From contig NC_091233.1 in NCBI RefSeq assembly GCF_040958095.1, positions 5,060,780-5,124,779 on the forward strand: 64,000 bases of DNA, given 5' to 3'. A program made the translations under genes and the position numbers. A model generated the notes under the pieces. That model did no database searches, was not told the origin of the DNA, and saw only the letters and a list, made by a program, of their open reading frames with translations. Below are positions 12,582 through 24,517 of the stretch, in pieces (positions within the stretch are counted from its first letter, which is position 1; each line of letters begins with the position of its first letter). This DNA comes from Procambarus clarkii (taxonomy: Eukaryota > Arthropoda > Malacostraca > Decapoda > Cambaridae).

Positions 12582-14756
12582 TGTTGGGGTATTGTAGTTC
12601 CACTCTCTAGTGGTGTGAGCAACAGTTATACTCAAGGTCACTCACCGTAGCCCTGCGGGTCTTCACTCTATCCTCGCGGCGCCACTGTACGCCAGGAGGG
12701 TATCCCAGTCAATCCCAACCGGCCTCTGATTGAGAAGGAGTGGGAACACAACTCGTTCACTTAACTGTTATGTGCCCGCCCCAACAATAGGGCTCTACTA
12801 TTAACCACAAGGTCGCCAACTGGTGTTTTCGGTGTCCAGTAACACGTCAGTGGATTTGTTGAGTTGTGGTAACCGTGGCGAGGACACACTCAATAGATCA
12901 GGATATCAGGCAGGTATTTACTTCTATCACTCTCTGCTTTCAGGTTATAGCCTATCACTCTCTGCTTATAGCCACAAGATATATGGAGGGGATGATATAA
13001 ACACAGATGTATTTTGTATTTTACTTAAAACTCATGCAAAGATATCACAAGGTCATATCAATAAACAATCAGCTGATCCAGGCGGGAGTCGTTCGTTCCC
13101 ACGTATAATATGCACTCGCTAAGTCGGCAACACTCCCCCTCTCGTCACTGTCAAAATCAGCTGGGCGCCTTCCCCCGCGCGAATGTTTATTGCTTGTTTC
13201 TCTGGTGTCACGCGCGCTGTTTCTTTAGGTTCTCAAAGATCACTAGAAGTTCGAACACTCGATATTTGCGACAATAGCACGTATTACTTCGCTACACTGT
13301 TCTCGGGCTCAAACAATCATTTCTATAATAAATGCGACAATAATTCACTGTAATGGTATTACACACTGCCCTTCATTTAGTGATAACTTATGAAGTATTT
13401 AACACTGGAGTTCTCAGTATTTCCTTTCGTGGGCGATAACACAATTAATCACTGCACACAGGAATGATTATTCAATGCACGAACATAGACATATATAATA
13501 TAGATAAATCAGACATCAATAAATGGTAACAAAATAGTTACTGGGCACATAGCCTAACTTCCAAATACTGGCATAATATTATATATATTCTCTCACTATA
13601 TGTTTCAATTAAAGTCTCATGAAAGACATTCTCAACACAGTAAATTCATCAATAATTCCGGGTGCCTGTACACACCAATAATAAACATACATATCGTGAG
13701 TACTCTTGATAGTACTACTCTGCACACTGGTGCCTTACTGTGACATAGGTGAGCCTTGCTCACGACATACAAAATCCTCAGGCTAAATAATATAGCTGAC
13801 TAAAGGGGAATTGGGAGGGAAACTAGAACCACCTATCCTCCGATGAGAGTTGAGTTGTAGCTCCTGGTCCTGGCTCCTGCCTCGTGTCGGGAACGCCCCC
13901 ACACACACACTGTCGTGTCCTCCAGGAACTCAATCAATGTCCCACCGTAAGCGCGTCGTCTCCGTGCCTTCTCCCAGCAGGTCCGTGCTCCTCCTCGACT
14001 TCTTGTAGGGTTGGAGTCGGTCTCCCGGCCGTCGACTTCTCCCAGCTACGGCTGCCCGCCTACTTCTCGGCTGCAGTCGTTCATATTCCCAAATAGTCCT
14101 CTTCTTCCTCTGCTACACAGTGACTCTGTTCAGCCACTACGCCGTCACAAATGGGTGAACTGCCTCAGACGTCACATACGTCACTGCACAGACTTCACTT
14201 CTTCTTGCACAGTACCTGTCCTGGAGCACTTGTTGCTCAATATCCGTCGATTCCCTCTCTGGTTCAACACATGAACGAAGGAAGACCTCACAGAGTACTG
14301 GCAGACTTCAGGTGACGCGTAAAATCCACGGGAGCGGGAAACAACTGTCAAACTGACAGGACCAATCTTCGCACGTCCAACCTCCTTGACGTGTCGTGTC
14401 TGACTGATGGCGCCAACGCGGCGCGCTGACCGGACCCCCCTTCCTTCGTGACGTCACATTCGCCACGGGAGGTTTTCATTGGCTCCCTGTGCCACATTGC
14501 TGTCGGTGACCAATCTGGTGTTACTGACGTCACACAGTTTTGGCGGGGAAACAGGAGAGCCAGCGCCATCTTGGCTTCCTAAAGGGCCTAAACCACAGGC
14601 CAAAATACTATTATTTTATAAATTTCTCGTCACTCCGAGAACACTCCACTCTCTCACATATACCAAATTGATGCCTGCGATGTAGAGAACGCTTGGGTAA
14701 AGTGGACATGACTCTTACTGCAGGCGTGGGAGAAATATAAGGGGGGGAACACCGTC

Positions 14757-14759
<3 letters not shown>
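12582..14759 (-). repeat. 5' LTR of the 7475-14759 element
   Basis: Direct repeat of 7475-9658. The main visible length differences are a short extra segment near 12945-12970 and a missing ~10-bp repeat near 13795. Confidence 0.9.
14449..14532. promoter_or_regulatory. Paired CRE-like palindromes in 5' LTR
   Basis: TGACGTCA at 14449-14456 and 14525-14532, the counterpart of the pair in the other LTR. As part of the 5' LTR this pair would sit in the promoter that drives the element. Confidence 0.4.

Positions 14760-14845
<86 letters not shown>
14760..14845. repeat. (TA)n microsatellite
   Basis: Pure TA between the Gypsy-type element and the Penelope-like promoter piece. Confidence 0.95.
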
Positions 14846-14847
<2 letters not shown>

Positions 14848-14929
14848 AATTGCCTCAAGAATTTGTAATCTTCTTGAATCTTGGGTTTTGTCTATTATGA
14901 AGAAGATTACAAATTCTTGAGGCAATTCA
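14846..14929. repeat. 30-bp perfect inverted repeat (hairpin)
   Basis: Arms 14846-14875 and 14900-14929 with a 24-nt loop. A comparable hairpin (34456-34507) lies at the start of the other PLE. Confidence 0.9.
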
Positions 14930-15198
14930 CATAAGAATAGAGTGACCTACCATGAACACCCAAATCACGGAACTATTTACTCTACCCACCATGAGAGTAA
15001 GGACAAGACAAGAACATATCGATGCCAACACAGAAGACAATGTCCAACATAACAGGCCAATTACACTGGATTAATCTTTGTGTTTGGATAGGAGATGCCT
15101 CGTATGGGCCAATAAGCCTTCTGCAGCCCCTATGTTTATCCCTTATGTATCCCCCCATGTTTTCACCTTCATTGTATTATCACCTGACCTAATGCGGG

Positions 15199-15265
15199 TA
15201 TAAAATCAACTAGTATTGTAAGATCTGTTCACTTGAGAATGAACCATGGAGGTTCGAAACGTCGT
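15199..15265 (+). promoter_or_regulatory. PLE promoter: TATA box plus hammerhead-like motif
   Basis: TATAAAA at 15199-15205. After 26 nt comes CTTGAGAAT, then a 5-bp stem GAACC/GGTTC around ATGGA, then GAAAC (15256-15260). The stem followed by GAAAC is the hammerhead core layout. The first strand departs from canonical CTGATGA, so self-cleavage is uncertain. The spacing puts transcription start near the motif. Confidence 0.5.
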
Positions 15266-15336
15266 GCAAATTATACAAATAAGTGTAATACACTCTATAG
15301 TAAATCACTTCTTTTCTTCACCTTAAAAGTACGAAA

Positions 15337-15487
15337 ATGAGTTTTGGAGAACTCCTATTTCAATTAAGCCCTGATGCTAAGAAAATAGTTAGAGGGATAG
15401 AAGCCCTAAACCAGAAAATAATAAATACAGAATATGCGGTCATATTCAATGAAACATGTTTGAAAGAAAACCTGCTGCCAGTATACA

Positions 15488-15490
<3 letters not shown>
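15337..15490 (+). CDS. Penelope-like element N-terminal fragment
   Basis: ATG in good position about 75 bp after the hammerhead-like motif. About 51 residues (MSFGELLFQLSPDAKK...ENLLPVYTN) precede a run of Ile-Tyr encoded by the (TA)n tract. The last residues match the conserved LLP-YTN block of PLE N-terminal regions. The fragment has no RT or endonuclease of its own. Confidence 0.5.

Positions 15491-15569
<79 letters not shown>
15491..15569. repeat. (TA)n microsatellite
   Basis: Joins the PLE fragment to the first MITE. Confidence 0.95.
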
Positions 15570-15573
<4 letters not shown>

Positions 15574-15956
15574 GTACCTAGTAGCCAGAACGTACTTCTC
15601 AGCCTACTATGCAAGGCCCGATTTGCCTAATAAGCCAAGTTTTCCTGAATTAATATATTTTCTCTAATTTTTTTCTTATGAAATGATAAAGCTACCCATT
15701 TCATTATGTATGAGGTAATTTTTTTTTTATTGGAGTTAAAATTAACATAGATATATGACCAAACCTAACCAACCCTACCTAACCTAACCTAACCTATCTT
15801 TATAGGTTAGGTTGGGTTAGGTAGCCAAAAAAGTTAGGTTAGGTTAGGTTAGGTAGGTTAGGTAGTCGAAAAACAATTAATTCATGAAAACTTGGCTTAT
15901 TAGGCAAATCGGGCCTTGAATAGTAGGCTGAGAAGTGCGTTCTGGCTATTAGGTAC

Positions 15957-15960
<4 letters not shown>
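15570..15960 (+). mobile_element. Palindromic MITE with TTAGG-type core, copy 1
   Basis: 391 bp with terminal inverted repeats of about 85 bp that begin TGTCGTACCTAGTAGCC and end GGCTACTAGGTACGACA (here with small changes). The centre has (CCTAA)n facing (TTAGG)n. A unique segment of about 150 bp (tcttatgaaatgataaagct...) sets orientation. It is flanked by TA on both sides, consistent with a TA target duplication as in Tc1/mariner-type MITEs. It has no coding capacity. Confidence 0.85.

Positions 15961-16000
<40 letters not shown>
15961..16000. repeat. (TA)n spacer of MITE pair 1
   Basis: 40 bp of TA between copy 1 and copy 2. Confidence 0.95.
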
Positions 16001-16497
<497 letters not shown>

Positions 16498-16506
16498 CAG
16501 GAAAGA

Positions 16507-16735
16507 CTGCTACCAAAATATACTAATATTAAAACGCACGACCTAGCAGCAAGGAATCAAGCCTTCACGATAAAATATCGCCAAGATCTGATTCGTAATC
16601 AGATATACAAGGCAGAAAATTAATTCAAAGACAACAAAACGCAACTACTTCATGCTACAAACGAATGGAGAAACAGCAACATCGACGAAAGTCTCCGTAC
16701 TCGCATTGACTTATATATTCCAACTTATATATTCC
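16507..16735 (+). mobile_element. Penelope-like element N-terminal fragment
   Basis: Bases 16507-16620 read [20 protein letters not shown] then TIKYRQDLIRNQIYKAEN, the conserved PLE N-terminal block (Thr-His-Asp followed by an aromatic/Arg-rich helix). Related residues (ELWRNSNIDESLRTR-like) can be followed for another ~100 bp. The block overlaps in content with the end of the PLE fragment at 15490 but differs in sequence, so two PLE copies seem to have been joined. Confidence 0.55.
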
Positions 16736-17793
<1,058 letters not shown>

Positions 17794-18020
17794 GGGGGGG
17801 GGTTGAGAGAAAGAGGAGTAATAAGAGATGAGAAGGGAGAAAGGGAGAGTTGAGAAGGGAGAGAGGGAGAGAAAAGAGGTAGAGAGGGAGAGATGGAAAG
17901 TGAGAGAGAGAGGAGTGTGTGTATGAGTGTTTGAGAAGTGTTTGTGCGAACCCACCTATTTATGTCTATTGGATCGAGCTCTTTCTCTTGGACCCTGTTA
18001 TTCGAGCCGTTAGTGTGTGT

Positions 18021-18267
18021 GTGCGTACTCACCTAGTTGTAACCTCCTAGTTGTGCTTGCGAAAGTTGAGCTCTAGCTCTTTGGTCCCGCCTCGCAACTG
18101 TCAATCAACAGATGTACAGGATCCTGAGCCTACTACGCTCTATCATATCTAAAATTGAAACTGTGTATGGAGTTTGCCTCCACTACATCATTGCATAATG
18201 CATTCCTTCTACTAACTACTCTGACACTTATTTTTTTTCTAATATTTCTGTGGTTCATTTGGGTACT
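18021..18267 (-). mobile_element. CR1-like LINE 3'-end fragment
   Basis: Shares the LINE 3' terminus seen at 18377 and 46804 (GTACTCACCTAGTTGT on the plus strand, then gagctctagctctttggtcc). It is more diverged than those copies. Confidence 0.7.
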
Positions 18268-18371
18268 ATGAGCCACAGGGACGTTAGAAAGAATTTTTCA
18301 GTGTCAGAGTAGTTAACAAATGGAATGCATTAGGAATTGATATGGTGGAGGCAGACTCCATACCCAGTTTG
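18268..18371 (+). mobile_element. CR1-like LINE 3'-region fragment, opposite strand
   Basis: tgagccacagggacgttaga and tggaatgcattagg match the plus-oriented LINE near 46622-46690. With 18021-18267 it forms an inverted junction. Confidence 0.7.
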
Positions 18372-18576
18372 TGTGTGTACTCACCTAGTTACTCACCTAG
18401 TTGTGTTTGCGGGGGTTGAGCTCTGACTCTTTGGTCCCGCCTCTCAACTGTCAATCAACAGGTGTACAGATTCCTGAGCCTATCGGGCTCTATCATATCT
18501 ACACATGAAACTGTGTATGGAGTCAGCCTCCACCACATCACTTCCTAATGCATTCCATTTGTCAACCACTCTGACA

Positions 18577-20700
18577 CTAAAAAAAGTTCTTTCTAATATC
18601 TCTGTGGCTCATTTGGGCACTCAGTTTCCACCTGTGTCCCCTTGTGCGTGTTCCCCTTGTGTTAAATAGACTGTCTTTATCTACCCTATCAATTCCCTTC
18701 AGAATCTTGAATGTGGTGATCATGTCCCCCCTAACTCTTCTGTCTTCCAGCGAAGTGAGGTTTAATTCCTGTAGCCTCTCCTCGTAGCTCATACCTCTCA
18801 GCTCGGGTACTAGTCTGGTGGCAAACCTTTGAACCTTTTCCAGTTTTGTCTTATCCTTGACTAGATATGGACTCCATGCTGGGGCTGCATACTCCAGGAT
18901 TGGCCTGACATATGTGGTATACAAAGTTCTGAATGATCCTTTACACAAGTTTCTGAATGCCATTCGTATCTTGGTAGCCTGGCATATGCTGCTGATGTTA
19001 TCCGCTTGATATGTGCTACAGGAGACAGGTCTGGCGTGATATCAACCCCCAAGTCTTTTTCCTTCTCTGACTCCTGAAGAATTTCCTCTCCCAGATGATA
19101 CTTGGTATCTGGCCTCCTGCTCCCTACACCTATCTTCATTACATTACATTTGGTTGGGTTAAACTCTAACAACCATTTGTTCGACCATTCCTTCAGCTTG
19201 TCTAGGTCTTCTTGAAGCCTCAAACAGTCCTCTTCTGTTTTAATCCTTCGCATAATTTTAGCATCGTCCGCAAACATTGAGAGAAATGAATCGATACCCT
19301 CCGGGAGATCATTTACATATATCAGAAACAAGATAAGACCGAGTACAGAGCCCTGTGGGACTCCACTGGTGACTTCACGCCAATCGGAGGTCTCACCCCT
19401 CACCGTAACTCTCTGCTTCCTATTGCTTAGATACTCCCTTATCCACTGGAGCACCTTACCAGCTACACCTGCCTGTCTCTCCAGCTTATGTACCAGCCTC
19501 TTATGAGGTACTGTGTCAAAGGCTTTCCGATAATCCAAGAAAATGCAGTCCGCCCAGCCCTCTCTTTCTTGCTTAATCTTTGTCACCTGATCGTAAAATT
19601 CTATCAAGCCTGTATGGCAAGATTTACCCTCCCTGAACCCATGTTGGCGATTTGTCATGAAGTCCCTTCTCTCCAGATGTGTTACCAGGTTTTTTCTCAC
19701 GATCTTCTCCATCACCTTGCATGATATACAAGTCAAGGACACTGGCCTGTAGTTCAGTGCCTCTTGCCTGTCGCCCTTTTTGTATATTGGGACCACATTT
19801 GCCGTCTTCCATATTTCTGGGAGGTCTCCCGTCTCCAGTGACTTACTATACACTATGGAGAGTGGCAAGCAAAGTGCCTCTGCACTCTCTTTCAGTACCC
19901 ATGGTGAGATCCCATCTGGACCAACAGCCTTTCTAACATCCAGATCCAGCAGGTGTCTCTTGACCTCCTCTCTCGTAATTTCAAACTCTTCCAAGGCCGC
20001 CTGGTTTACCTCCCTTTCTCGTAGCACAGTGACCTCACCTTGTTCTATTGTGAAGACCTCCTGGAACCTCTTGTTGAGTTCTACACACACCTCTCTGTCA
20101 TTCTCTGTATACCTGTCCTCGCCTGTTCGAAGTTTCAATACCTGTTCTTTCACTGTTGTTTTCCTTCTGATGTGACTGTGGAGTAGCTTTGGTTCGGTCT
20201 TGGCTTTGTTTGCTATATCATTTTCAAAACTTTTCTCTGCTTCTCTTCTCACCCTGACGTACTCATTCATGGTTCTCTGGTATCTCTCTCTGCTTTCTGG
20301 TGTTCTGTTATTCCGGAAGTTCTTCCATGCCCTTTTGTTCAGTTTCTTCGCTTCCATACATGCCCTATTATACCATGGATTCTTCTGTTGCTTCTCGGAT
20401 TTTCCCTTTGGGCCGGGATGAACCTGTTTACTGCCTCCTGACACTTTTGGGTAACATAGTCCATCATACCCTGTACAGAATTATCTCTGAGGTCTGTGTC
20501 CCAAGGTATTTCACTTAGGAAACTTCTCATCTGTTCATAATTCCCCTTTCGGTATGCCAGCCTTTTGATTCCTAGTTCTTTTTTGGGGGAGATAAGTCCT
20601 AGCTCTACCAGGTACTCAAAAAGCAATACACTGTGGTCACTCATTCCCAAGGGCGCTTCCATCTTAACTTCTGTTATATCCCACTCATTTAGGGTAAATA
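18577..20700 (-). CDS. CR1-like LINE ORF2, reverse transcriptase part (copy A)
   Basis: The frame continues the endonuclease across the LINE insertion (NEWDI, KMEAPLGMSDHSVLLFEYL). It runs through a linker (KNPWYNRACMEAKKLNKRAW), the RT fingers (VGPDGISPWVLKESAEALCL), palm (ALNYRPVSLTCISCKVMEKI, FDTVPHKRLVHKLE, TSGVPQGSVLGLILFLIYVN), the catalytic FADDAK, and a C-terminal region (RPILEYAAPAWSPYLVKDK). One-base loss near 20405 and two-base loss near 18975 shift the frame compared with 46909-48960. Catalytic residues are still visible. Identity to copy B looks above 95%. Confidence 0.8.
20690..20700. repeat. Left target-site duplication of nested LINE
   Basis: tagggtaaata, repeated exactly at 24521-24531. 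Confidence 0.85.
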
Positions 20701-21338
20701 GGCGGAACTGCTTTTACCGACAGGAGAAGGGGCGAGGGCGTGCCTCTGGCGCCTTAAAACCAGCTGCTCCGGGTAGATGGGACTCGATAGCCTGGGAAGG
20801 CAGCCCATCTAGGGGAAGGAAAACCCTGATTTTAAACCTCCGCTGCCTTGCGGCCATACCCTTGTTTTTGGGAAGGCTTCAGGAGTCAACCTCCAGGAAA
20901 AATCCGGAGTTGGAGCCCCTAAGGCAGTTCGTTGTTGACGTCGACCTCGTTCTGGCAGCTCCTGCGACGTTGCTGGAACCATGCGTATTGGCATTTGCCT
21001 CTCTATTGGATAATTTCAGCAACGTGGAGAGGGGGGACCTGCTGCATGGGTAACAGCTTCTCCTCCATATCTACCTACCCAGGCTTTGCGCCCTGTAGAG
21101 GACACTCCAGCTTCGCCTCACAGCGTCGAACCAACACGGGAAGCGACAGTCTACCGGTTTTAAGTCTTCTGCTCGATTGGCGAAGAGTGTGACGCCAGGG
21201 GTTGCTTCCAACGGTGGGAGGGGTCATCGCGCCCCACTGGGCAGCTACCGCCCGCCTCAAGCTGGGCAAACCCCTGCCAATAAGGTGTTGCCTCGCCACG
21301 GTCCGTTAACCTCACTGGGTGTGTGGGGTTTAGGGTGA

Positions 21339-22685
21339 AAACTGACAAGCGGCCCTAAAGTTCCATGTGCCCTAAAGCTGGGCACATGGAACATCAGGAC
21401 ACTGACACCAGGTTTCTCTGACGACCTGCAAGAAATCAATGACGCCCGAAAAACAGCAATCATCGATAGGGAGCTGAGCAAGCTGCAGATGGATATTGTT
21501 GCTCTCCAAGAGACCAGGCTCCCGGGATCAGGATCTGTGAGAGAGAGGACCTTCTCTTTCTTCTGGCAAGGAAAACCTCCAGATGAGACCAGAGAACATG
21601 GTGTGGGATTTGCCGTCAGGAATGCACTGTTGGGACACATTATGCCACCGATGGGGGAAACCGAACGAATTCTGTCTCTGCAACTGTACTCCCAAACAGG
21701 ACCAGTCAATGTAATTAGTGCATATGCACCAACCCTGACTTCTCCAGCAGAGGCAAAGGAAAAATTCTACGATGACCTCAACAGAGTCATAGCGAGAATT
21801 CCTGTAAAGGAGCCACTGTTCATCCTCGGCGACTTCAACGCCAGAGTGGGTGCCGAGCACAACATTTGGCCCACTTGCCTGGGTCAATTCGGCATAGGAA
21901 GGATGAATGAGAACGGGCAACGTCTGCTAGAACTCTGCTGCCTTCATGGTCTTTGTGTCACCAACACGTTCTTCGGCACAAAGCCTCAACACCGAGTATC
22001 TTGGAGACACCCCAGATCCAAGCACTGGCACCAGCTTGACCTGATTCTTACCAGGCATGCAAGTCTACCCAGCGTCAAGATTACGCGTAGCTACCAGAGT
22101 GCTGTCTGTGACACCGACCACTGCCTGGTATGTAGCAGGGTCAAGATGCAACCAAAGAAGATTCATCACTCGAAAAAGGCGGGCAGACCTCGCATCGACA
22201 CCACCAAGACCCGCAACCAGGACAAGGTGGAAGATTTTGCACACGTGCTCGAGGAAGCTCTCCCTGGCCCAGCTGGGGTCACTGCCTGTAAAAGATGGGA
22301 GCACTTCAGAGACGCTGTGTTCAACGCTGCCATTTCCACCTTTGGCAAGAAGACCAGCAGGTCGGCAGACTGGTTCGAGGCTCACTCGGAAGAGATGACA
22401 CCTGTAATCGAAGAGAAGAGAAACGCCTTGGCAGCCTACAAAGCCTGCCCAAGTCAGCGCAACTTACAGCTCCTTCGGGCCGTCCACTGCAAAGTGCAGC
22501 AGAGCGCCAGGCGATGTGCCAACAACTATTGGCTCCAGCTCTGCTCCCAGATACAGACTGCAGCGGATACAGGCAATGTAAGGGGAATGTATGACGGCAT
22601 CAAGCAGGCCCTCGGCCCAATCCAGAGGAAGACCGCTCCTCTGAAATCTGCCACTGGCGAGGTGATTCAGGACCAGACACTGTAG
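21339..22685 (+). CDS. Nested LINE, endonuclease and linker
   Basis: Open from just after a stop at 21336. The first in-frame ATG (21489) lies after conserved endonuclease residues (KLGTWNIRTL), so the true start was probably upstream or has been lost. Endonuclease motifs: TWNIR, LQETR, SAYAPT, FILGDFNARVG, LDLILT and DTDHCLV, i.e. the Asn, Glu, Asp-Asn and Asp-His set of AP-like nucleases that nick target DNA. The frame ends at TAG (22683-22685); the same frame resumes immediately with the RT. Confidence 0.8.
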   Translation, partial: KLTSGPKVPCALKLGTWNIRTLTPGFSDDLQEINDARKTAIIDRELSKLQMDIVALQETRLPGSGSVRERTFSFFWQGKPPDETREHGVGFAVRNALLGHIMPPMGETERILSLQLYSQTGPVNVISAYAPTLTSPAEAKEKFYDDLNRVIARIPVKEPLFILGDFNARVGAEHNIWPTCLGQFGIGRMNENGQRLLELCCLHGLCVTNTFFGTKPQHRVSWRHPRSKHWHQLDLILTRHASLPSVKITRSYQSAVCDTDHCLVCSRVKMQPKKIHHSKKAGRPRIDTTKTRNQDKVEDFAHVLEEALPGPAGVTACKRWEHFRDAVFNAAISTFGKKTSRSADWFEAHSEEMTPVIEEKRNALAAYKACPSQRNLQLLRAVHCKVQQSARRCANNYWLQLCSQIQTAADTGNVRGMYDGIKQALGPIQRKTAPLKSATGEVIQDQTL

Positions 22686-24218
22686 CTGAAGCGCTGGTTC
22701 GAGCACTACTCTCTGCCTGTGTTAATGGAGCTCGACAGTGAACCGACTCTGGAAGAACTCAGCGATGCCCTAGACTCCCTTGCTTCTGGTAAAGCTCCTG
22801 GCAAAGATGGCATTCCTGCTGAGACCTTGAAGTGCTGCAGAGGTAGCCTGCTCATGGAGCTGCACGAAATTCTCTGCCTCTGCTGGGAAGAAGGAGAGGT
22901 GCCACAGGACATGAGGGATGCCAACATCGTCACACTGTATAAGAATAAAGGTGACAGGGGCGACTGCAACAACTACCGTGGAATCTCCCTCCTCAGTATT
23001 GTCGGAGAGCTGTTTGCTCGAGTCGCATTGAAGAGGCTCCAAGTACTTGCAGAGAGAGTTTATCCAGAATCACAATGTGGATTCAGAGCTGACAGGTCCA
23101 CCATCGACATGGTCTTTTCCCTCAGACAACTGCAGGAGAAATGCAGGGAACAGAAGCAGCCACTCTTTGTAGCCTTCATAGATCTGACGAAGGCCTTCGA
23201 CCTCGTCAGCAGGGATGGCCTGTTCAAGATCCTCCCCAAGATCGGATGCCCACCCAGGCTCCTCAGCATCATCAGATCTTTCCATGAGAACATGAGGGGC
23301 ACCGTGGTCTTTGATGGCCTAACATCAGGCGCCTTTGACATTCGAAGTGGAGTAAAGCAGGGCTGCGTACTGGCTCCAACCCTATTCGGGATTTTCTTCG
23401 CAGTTATGCTGCGGCACGCCTTCGGATCTGTCACGGAAGGCATTTACCTCCGGACCAGGTCGGATGGAAAGCTCTTTAACCTCGCCAGGCTGAGAGCCAA
23501 GACAAAGGTTCGGCTGAGGTGTCTGCGCGACTTCCTCTTTGCCGACGACGCAGCAGTCACTGCCCACTCAGCTGAAGACCTCCAACGGCTCATAACCCGC
23601 TTCAGCGAGGCCTCTCAGGCTTTCGGACTCACCATCAGTCTGAAGAAAACACAAGTCATGGGACAAGGAGTGGACTCCCCACCTGACATCGGCATCTCTG
23701 ATTCCAAACTGGAAGTTGTTCACGACTTCGTGTACCTGGGCTCCACAATCTCTGACTCCCTCTCTCTTGATACGGAGCTAAACAAACGCATCGGTAAGGC
23801 ATCTACTACCATGTCCAAACTGACAAAGAGAGTGTGGGCCAACAATAGGCTAACTGAGTATACTAAGATTCAGGTTTACAGATCCTGTGTCCTGAGCACT
23901 CTCCTTTATGGCAGTGAGTCTTGGACACTCCGCGCCCGTCAGGAAAGACGGCTGAGTGCCTACCACATGCGCTGCCTTAGACACATCTTGGACATCACCT
24001 GGCAGGACAAGGTGACAAACAACAACGTCTTGGGGAGAGCAAGAATCACCAGCATGTACACAATGCTGAAACAGAGACGAATGCGCTGGCTCGAGCACGT
24101 TGTGCGAATGGGCGACGGCAGGATCCCCAAGGATCTCCTGTATGGAGAGCTGAGGCAGGGAAAGCGTCCACTGGCAAGCCCCAGCTACGGTACAAAGACG
24201 TATGCAAAAGGGACCTGA
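22686..24218 (+). CDS. Nested LINE, reverse transcriptase
   Basis: RT blocks in order: SGKAPGKDGIPAETLKCC, CNNYRGISLLSIVGELFARV, SQCGFRADRSTIDMVFSLRQ, VAFIDLTKAFDLVSRDGLFK, SGVKQGCVLAPTLFGIFF, and the catalytic FADDAAV. The thumb region (FVYLGSTISDSL, LLYGSESWTLRARQERRL, RMRWLEHVVRMGDGRIPKDL) is typical of LINEs with this C-terminus. An upstream ATG at 22722 is available, but the family reads through from the endonuclease. A one-base shift near 24170 ends this frame early. Confidence 0.85.
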   Translation: MKRWFEHYSLPVLMELDSEPTLEELSDALDSLASGKAPGKDGIPAETLKCCRGSLLMELHEILCLCWEEGEVPQDMRDANIVTLYKNKGDRGDCNNYRGISLLSIVGELFARVALKRLQVLAERVYPESQCGFRADRSTIDMVFSLRQLQEKCREQKQPLFVAFIDLTKAFDLVSRDGLFKILPKIGCPPRLLSIIRSFHENMRGTVVFDGLTSGAFDIRSGVKQGCVLAPTLFGIFFAVMLRHAFGSVTEGIYLRTRSDGKLFNLARLRAKTKVRLRCLRDFLFADDAAVTAHSAEDLQRLITRFSEASQAFGLTISLKKTQVMGQGVDSPPDIGISDSKLEVVHDFVYLGSTISDSLSLDTELNKRIGKASTTMSKLTKRVWANNRLTEYTKIQVYRSCVLSTLLYGSESWTLRARQERRLSAYHMRCLRHILDITWQDKVTNNNVLGRARITSMYTMLKQRRMRWLEHVVRMGDGRIPKDLLYGELRQGKRPLASPSYGTKTYAKGT

Positions 24219-24223
24219 AAGCC

Positions 24224-24478
24224 ATGGACGTCGATCTTGCTATATGGGAGACACTGGCTGCAGACCGTTCAGCCTGGAGGCAGTCTGTTCAACGAGGTCT
24301 CTCCAAGTTCGAGGAGTCACTTGCCAAGGAATCGGAGGCAAAGAGACAGAGAAGGAAAGCCGGTAACCAGGAAGACAGACCAGAATCGGACTTCGTTTGT
24401 GCTCGGTGTGGGATGGACTGCCACTCTCGGATTGGCCTCATCAGTCACACCAGACGCTGCACCAGGATTGACAACTAG
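24224..24478 (+). CDS. Nested LINE, C-terminal C2H2 zinc-finger tail
   Basis: Continues the RT C-terminus (MDVDLAIWETLAADRSAWRQ, VQRGLSKFEESLAKESEAKR) and ends with a C2H2 finger CARCGMDCHSRIGLISHTRRC. Such a terminal finger is usual in this LINE group. It is now out of frame with the RT by one base. Confidence 0.75.
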   Translation: MDVDLAIWETLAADRSAWRQSVQRGLSKFEESLAKESEAKRQRRKAGNQEDRPESDFVCARCGMDCHSRIGLISHTRRCTRIDN

Positions 24479-24517
24479 GGCGCAACTCCATAGTCTCCCG
24501 AGACTGAAGGATGCCTA

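Larger units (their letters stand above)
14846..15490 (+). mobile_element. Penelope-like element 5' region (promoter and N-terminal coding)
   Basis: Begins with a 30-bp perfect inverted repeat (14846-14875 and 14900-14929). It then has about 270 bp of leader, a TATA box (15199), a hammerhead-like motif (15232-15260) and an ORF from 15337. The encoded residues end ENLLPVYTN, a segment conserved in PLE N-termini (compare LLPKYTN at 16507). The fragment ends at a (TA)n tract. PLEs are GIY-YIG retroelements whose pseudo-LTRs are known to carry hammerhead motifs. Confidence 0.65.

Noticed and set aside
15775-15870. Telomere or telomere junction
   Set aside because: The CCTAA/TTAGG blocks are short, face each other, and are internal to a MITE repeated across the window.
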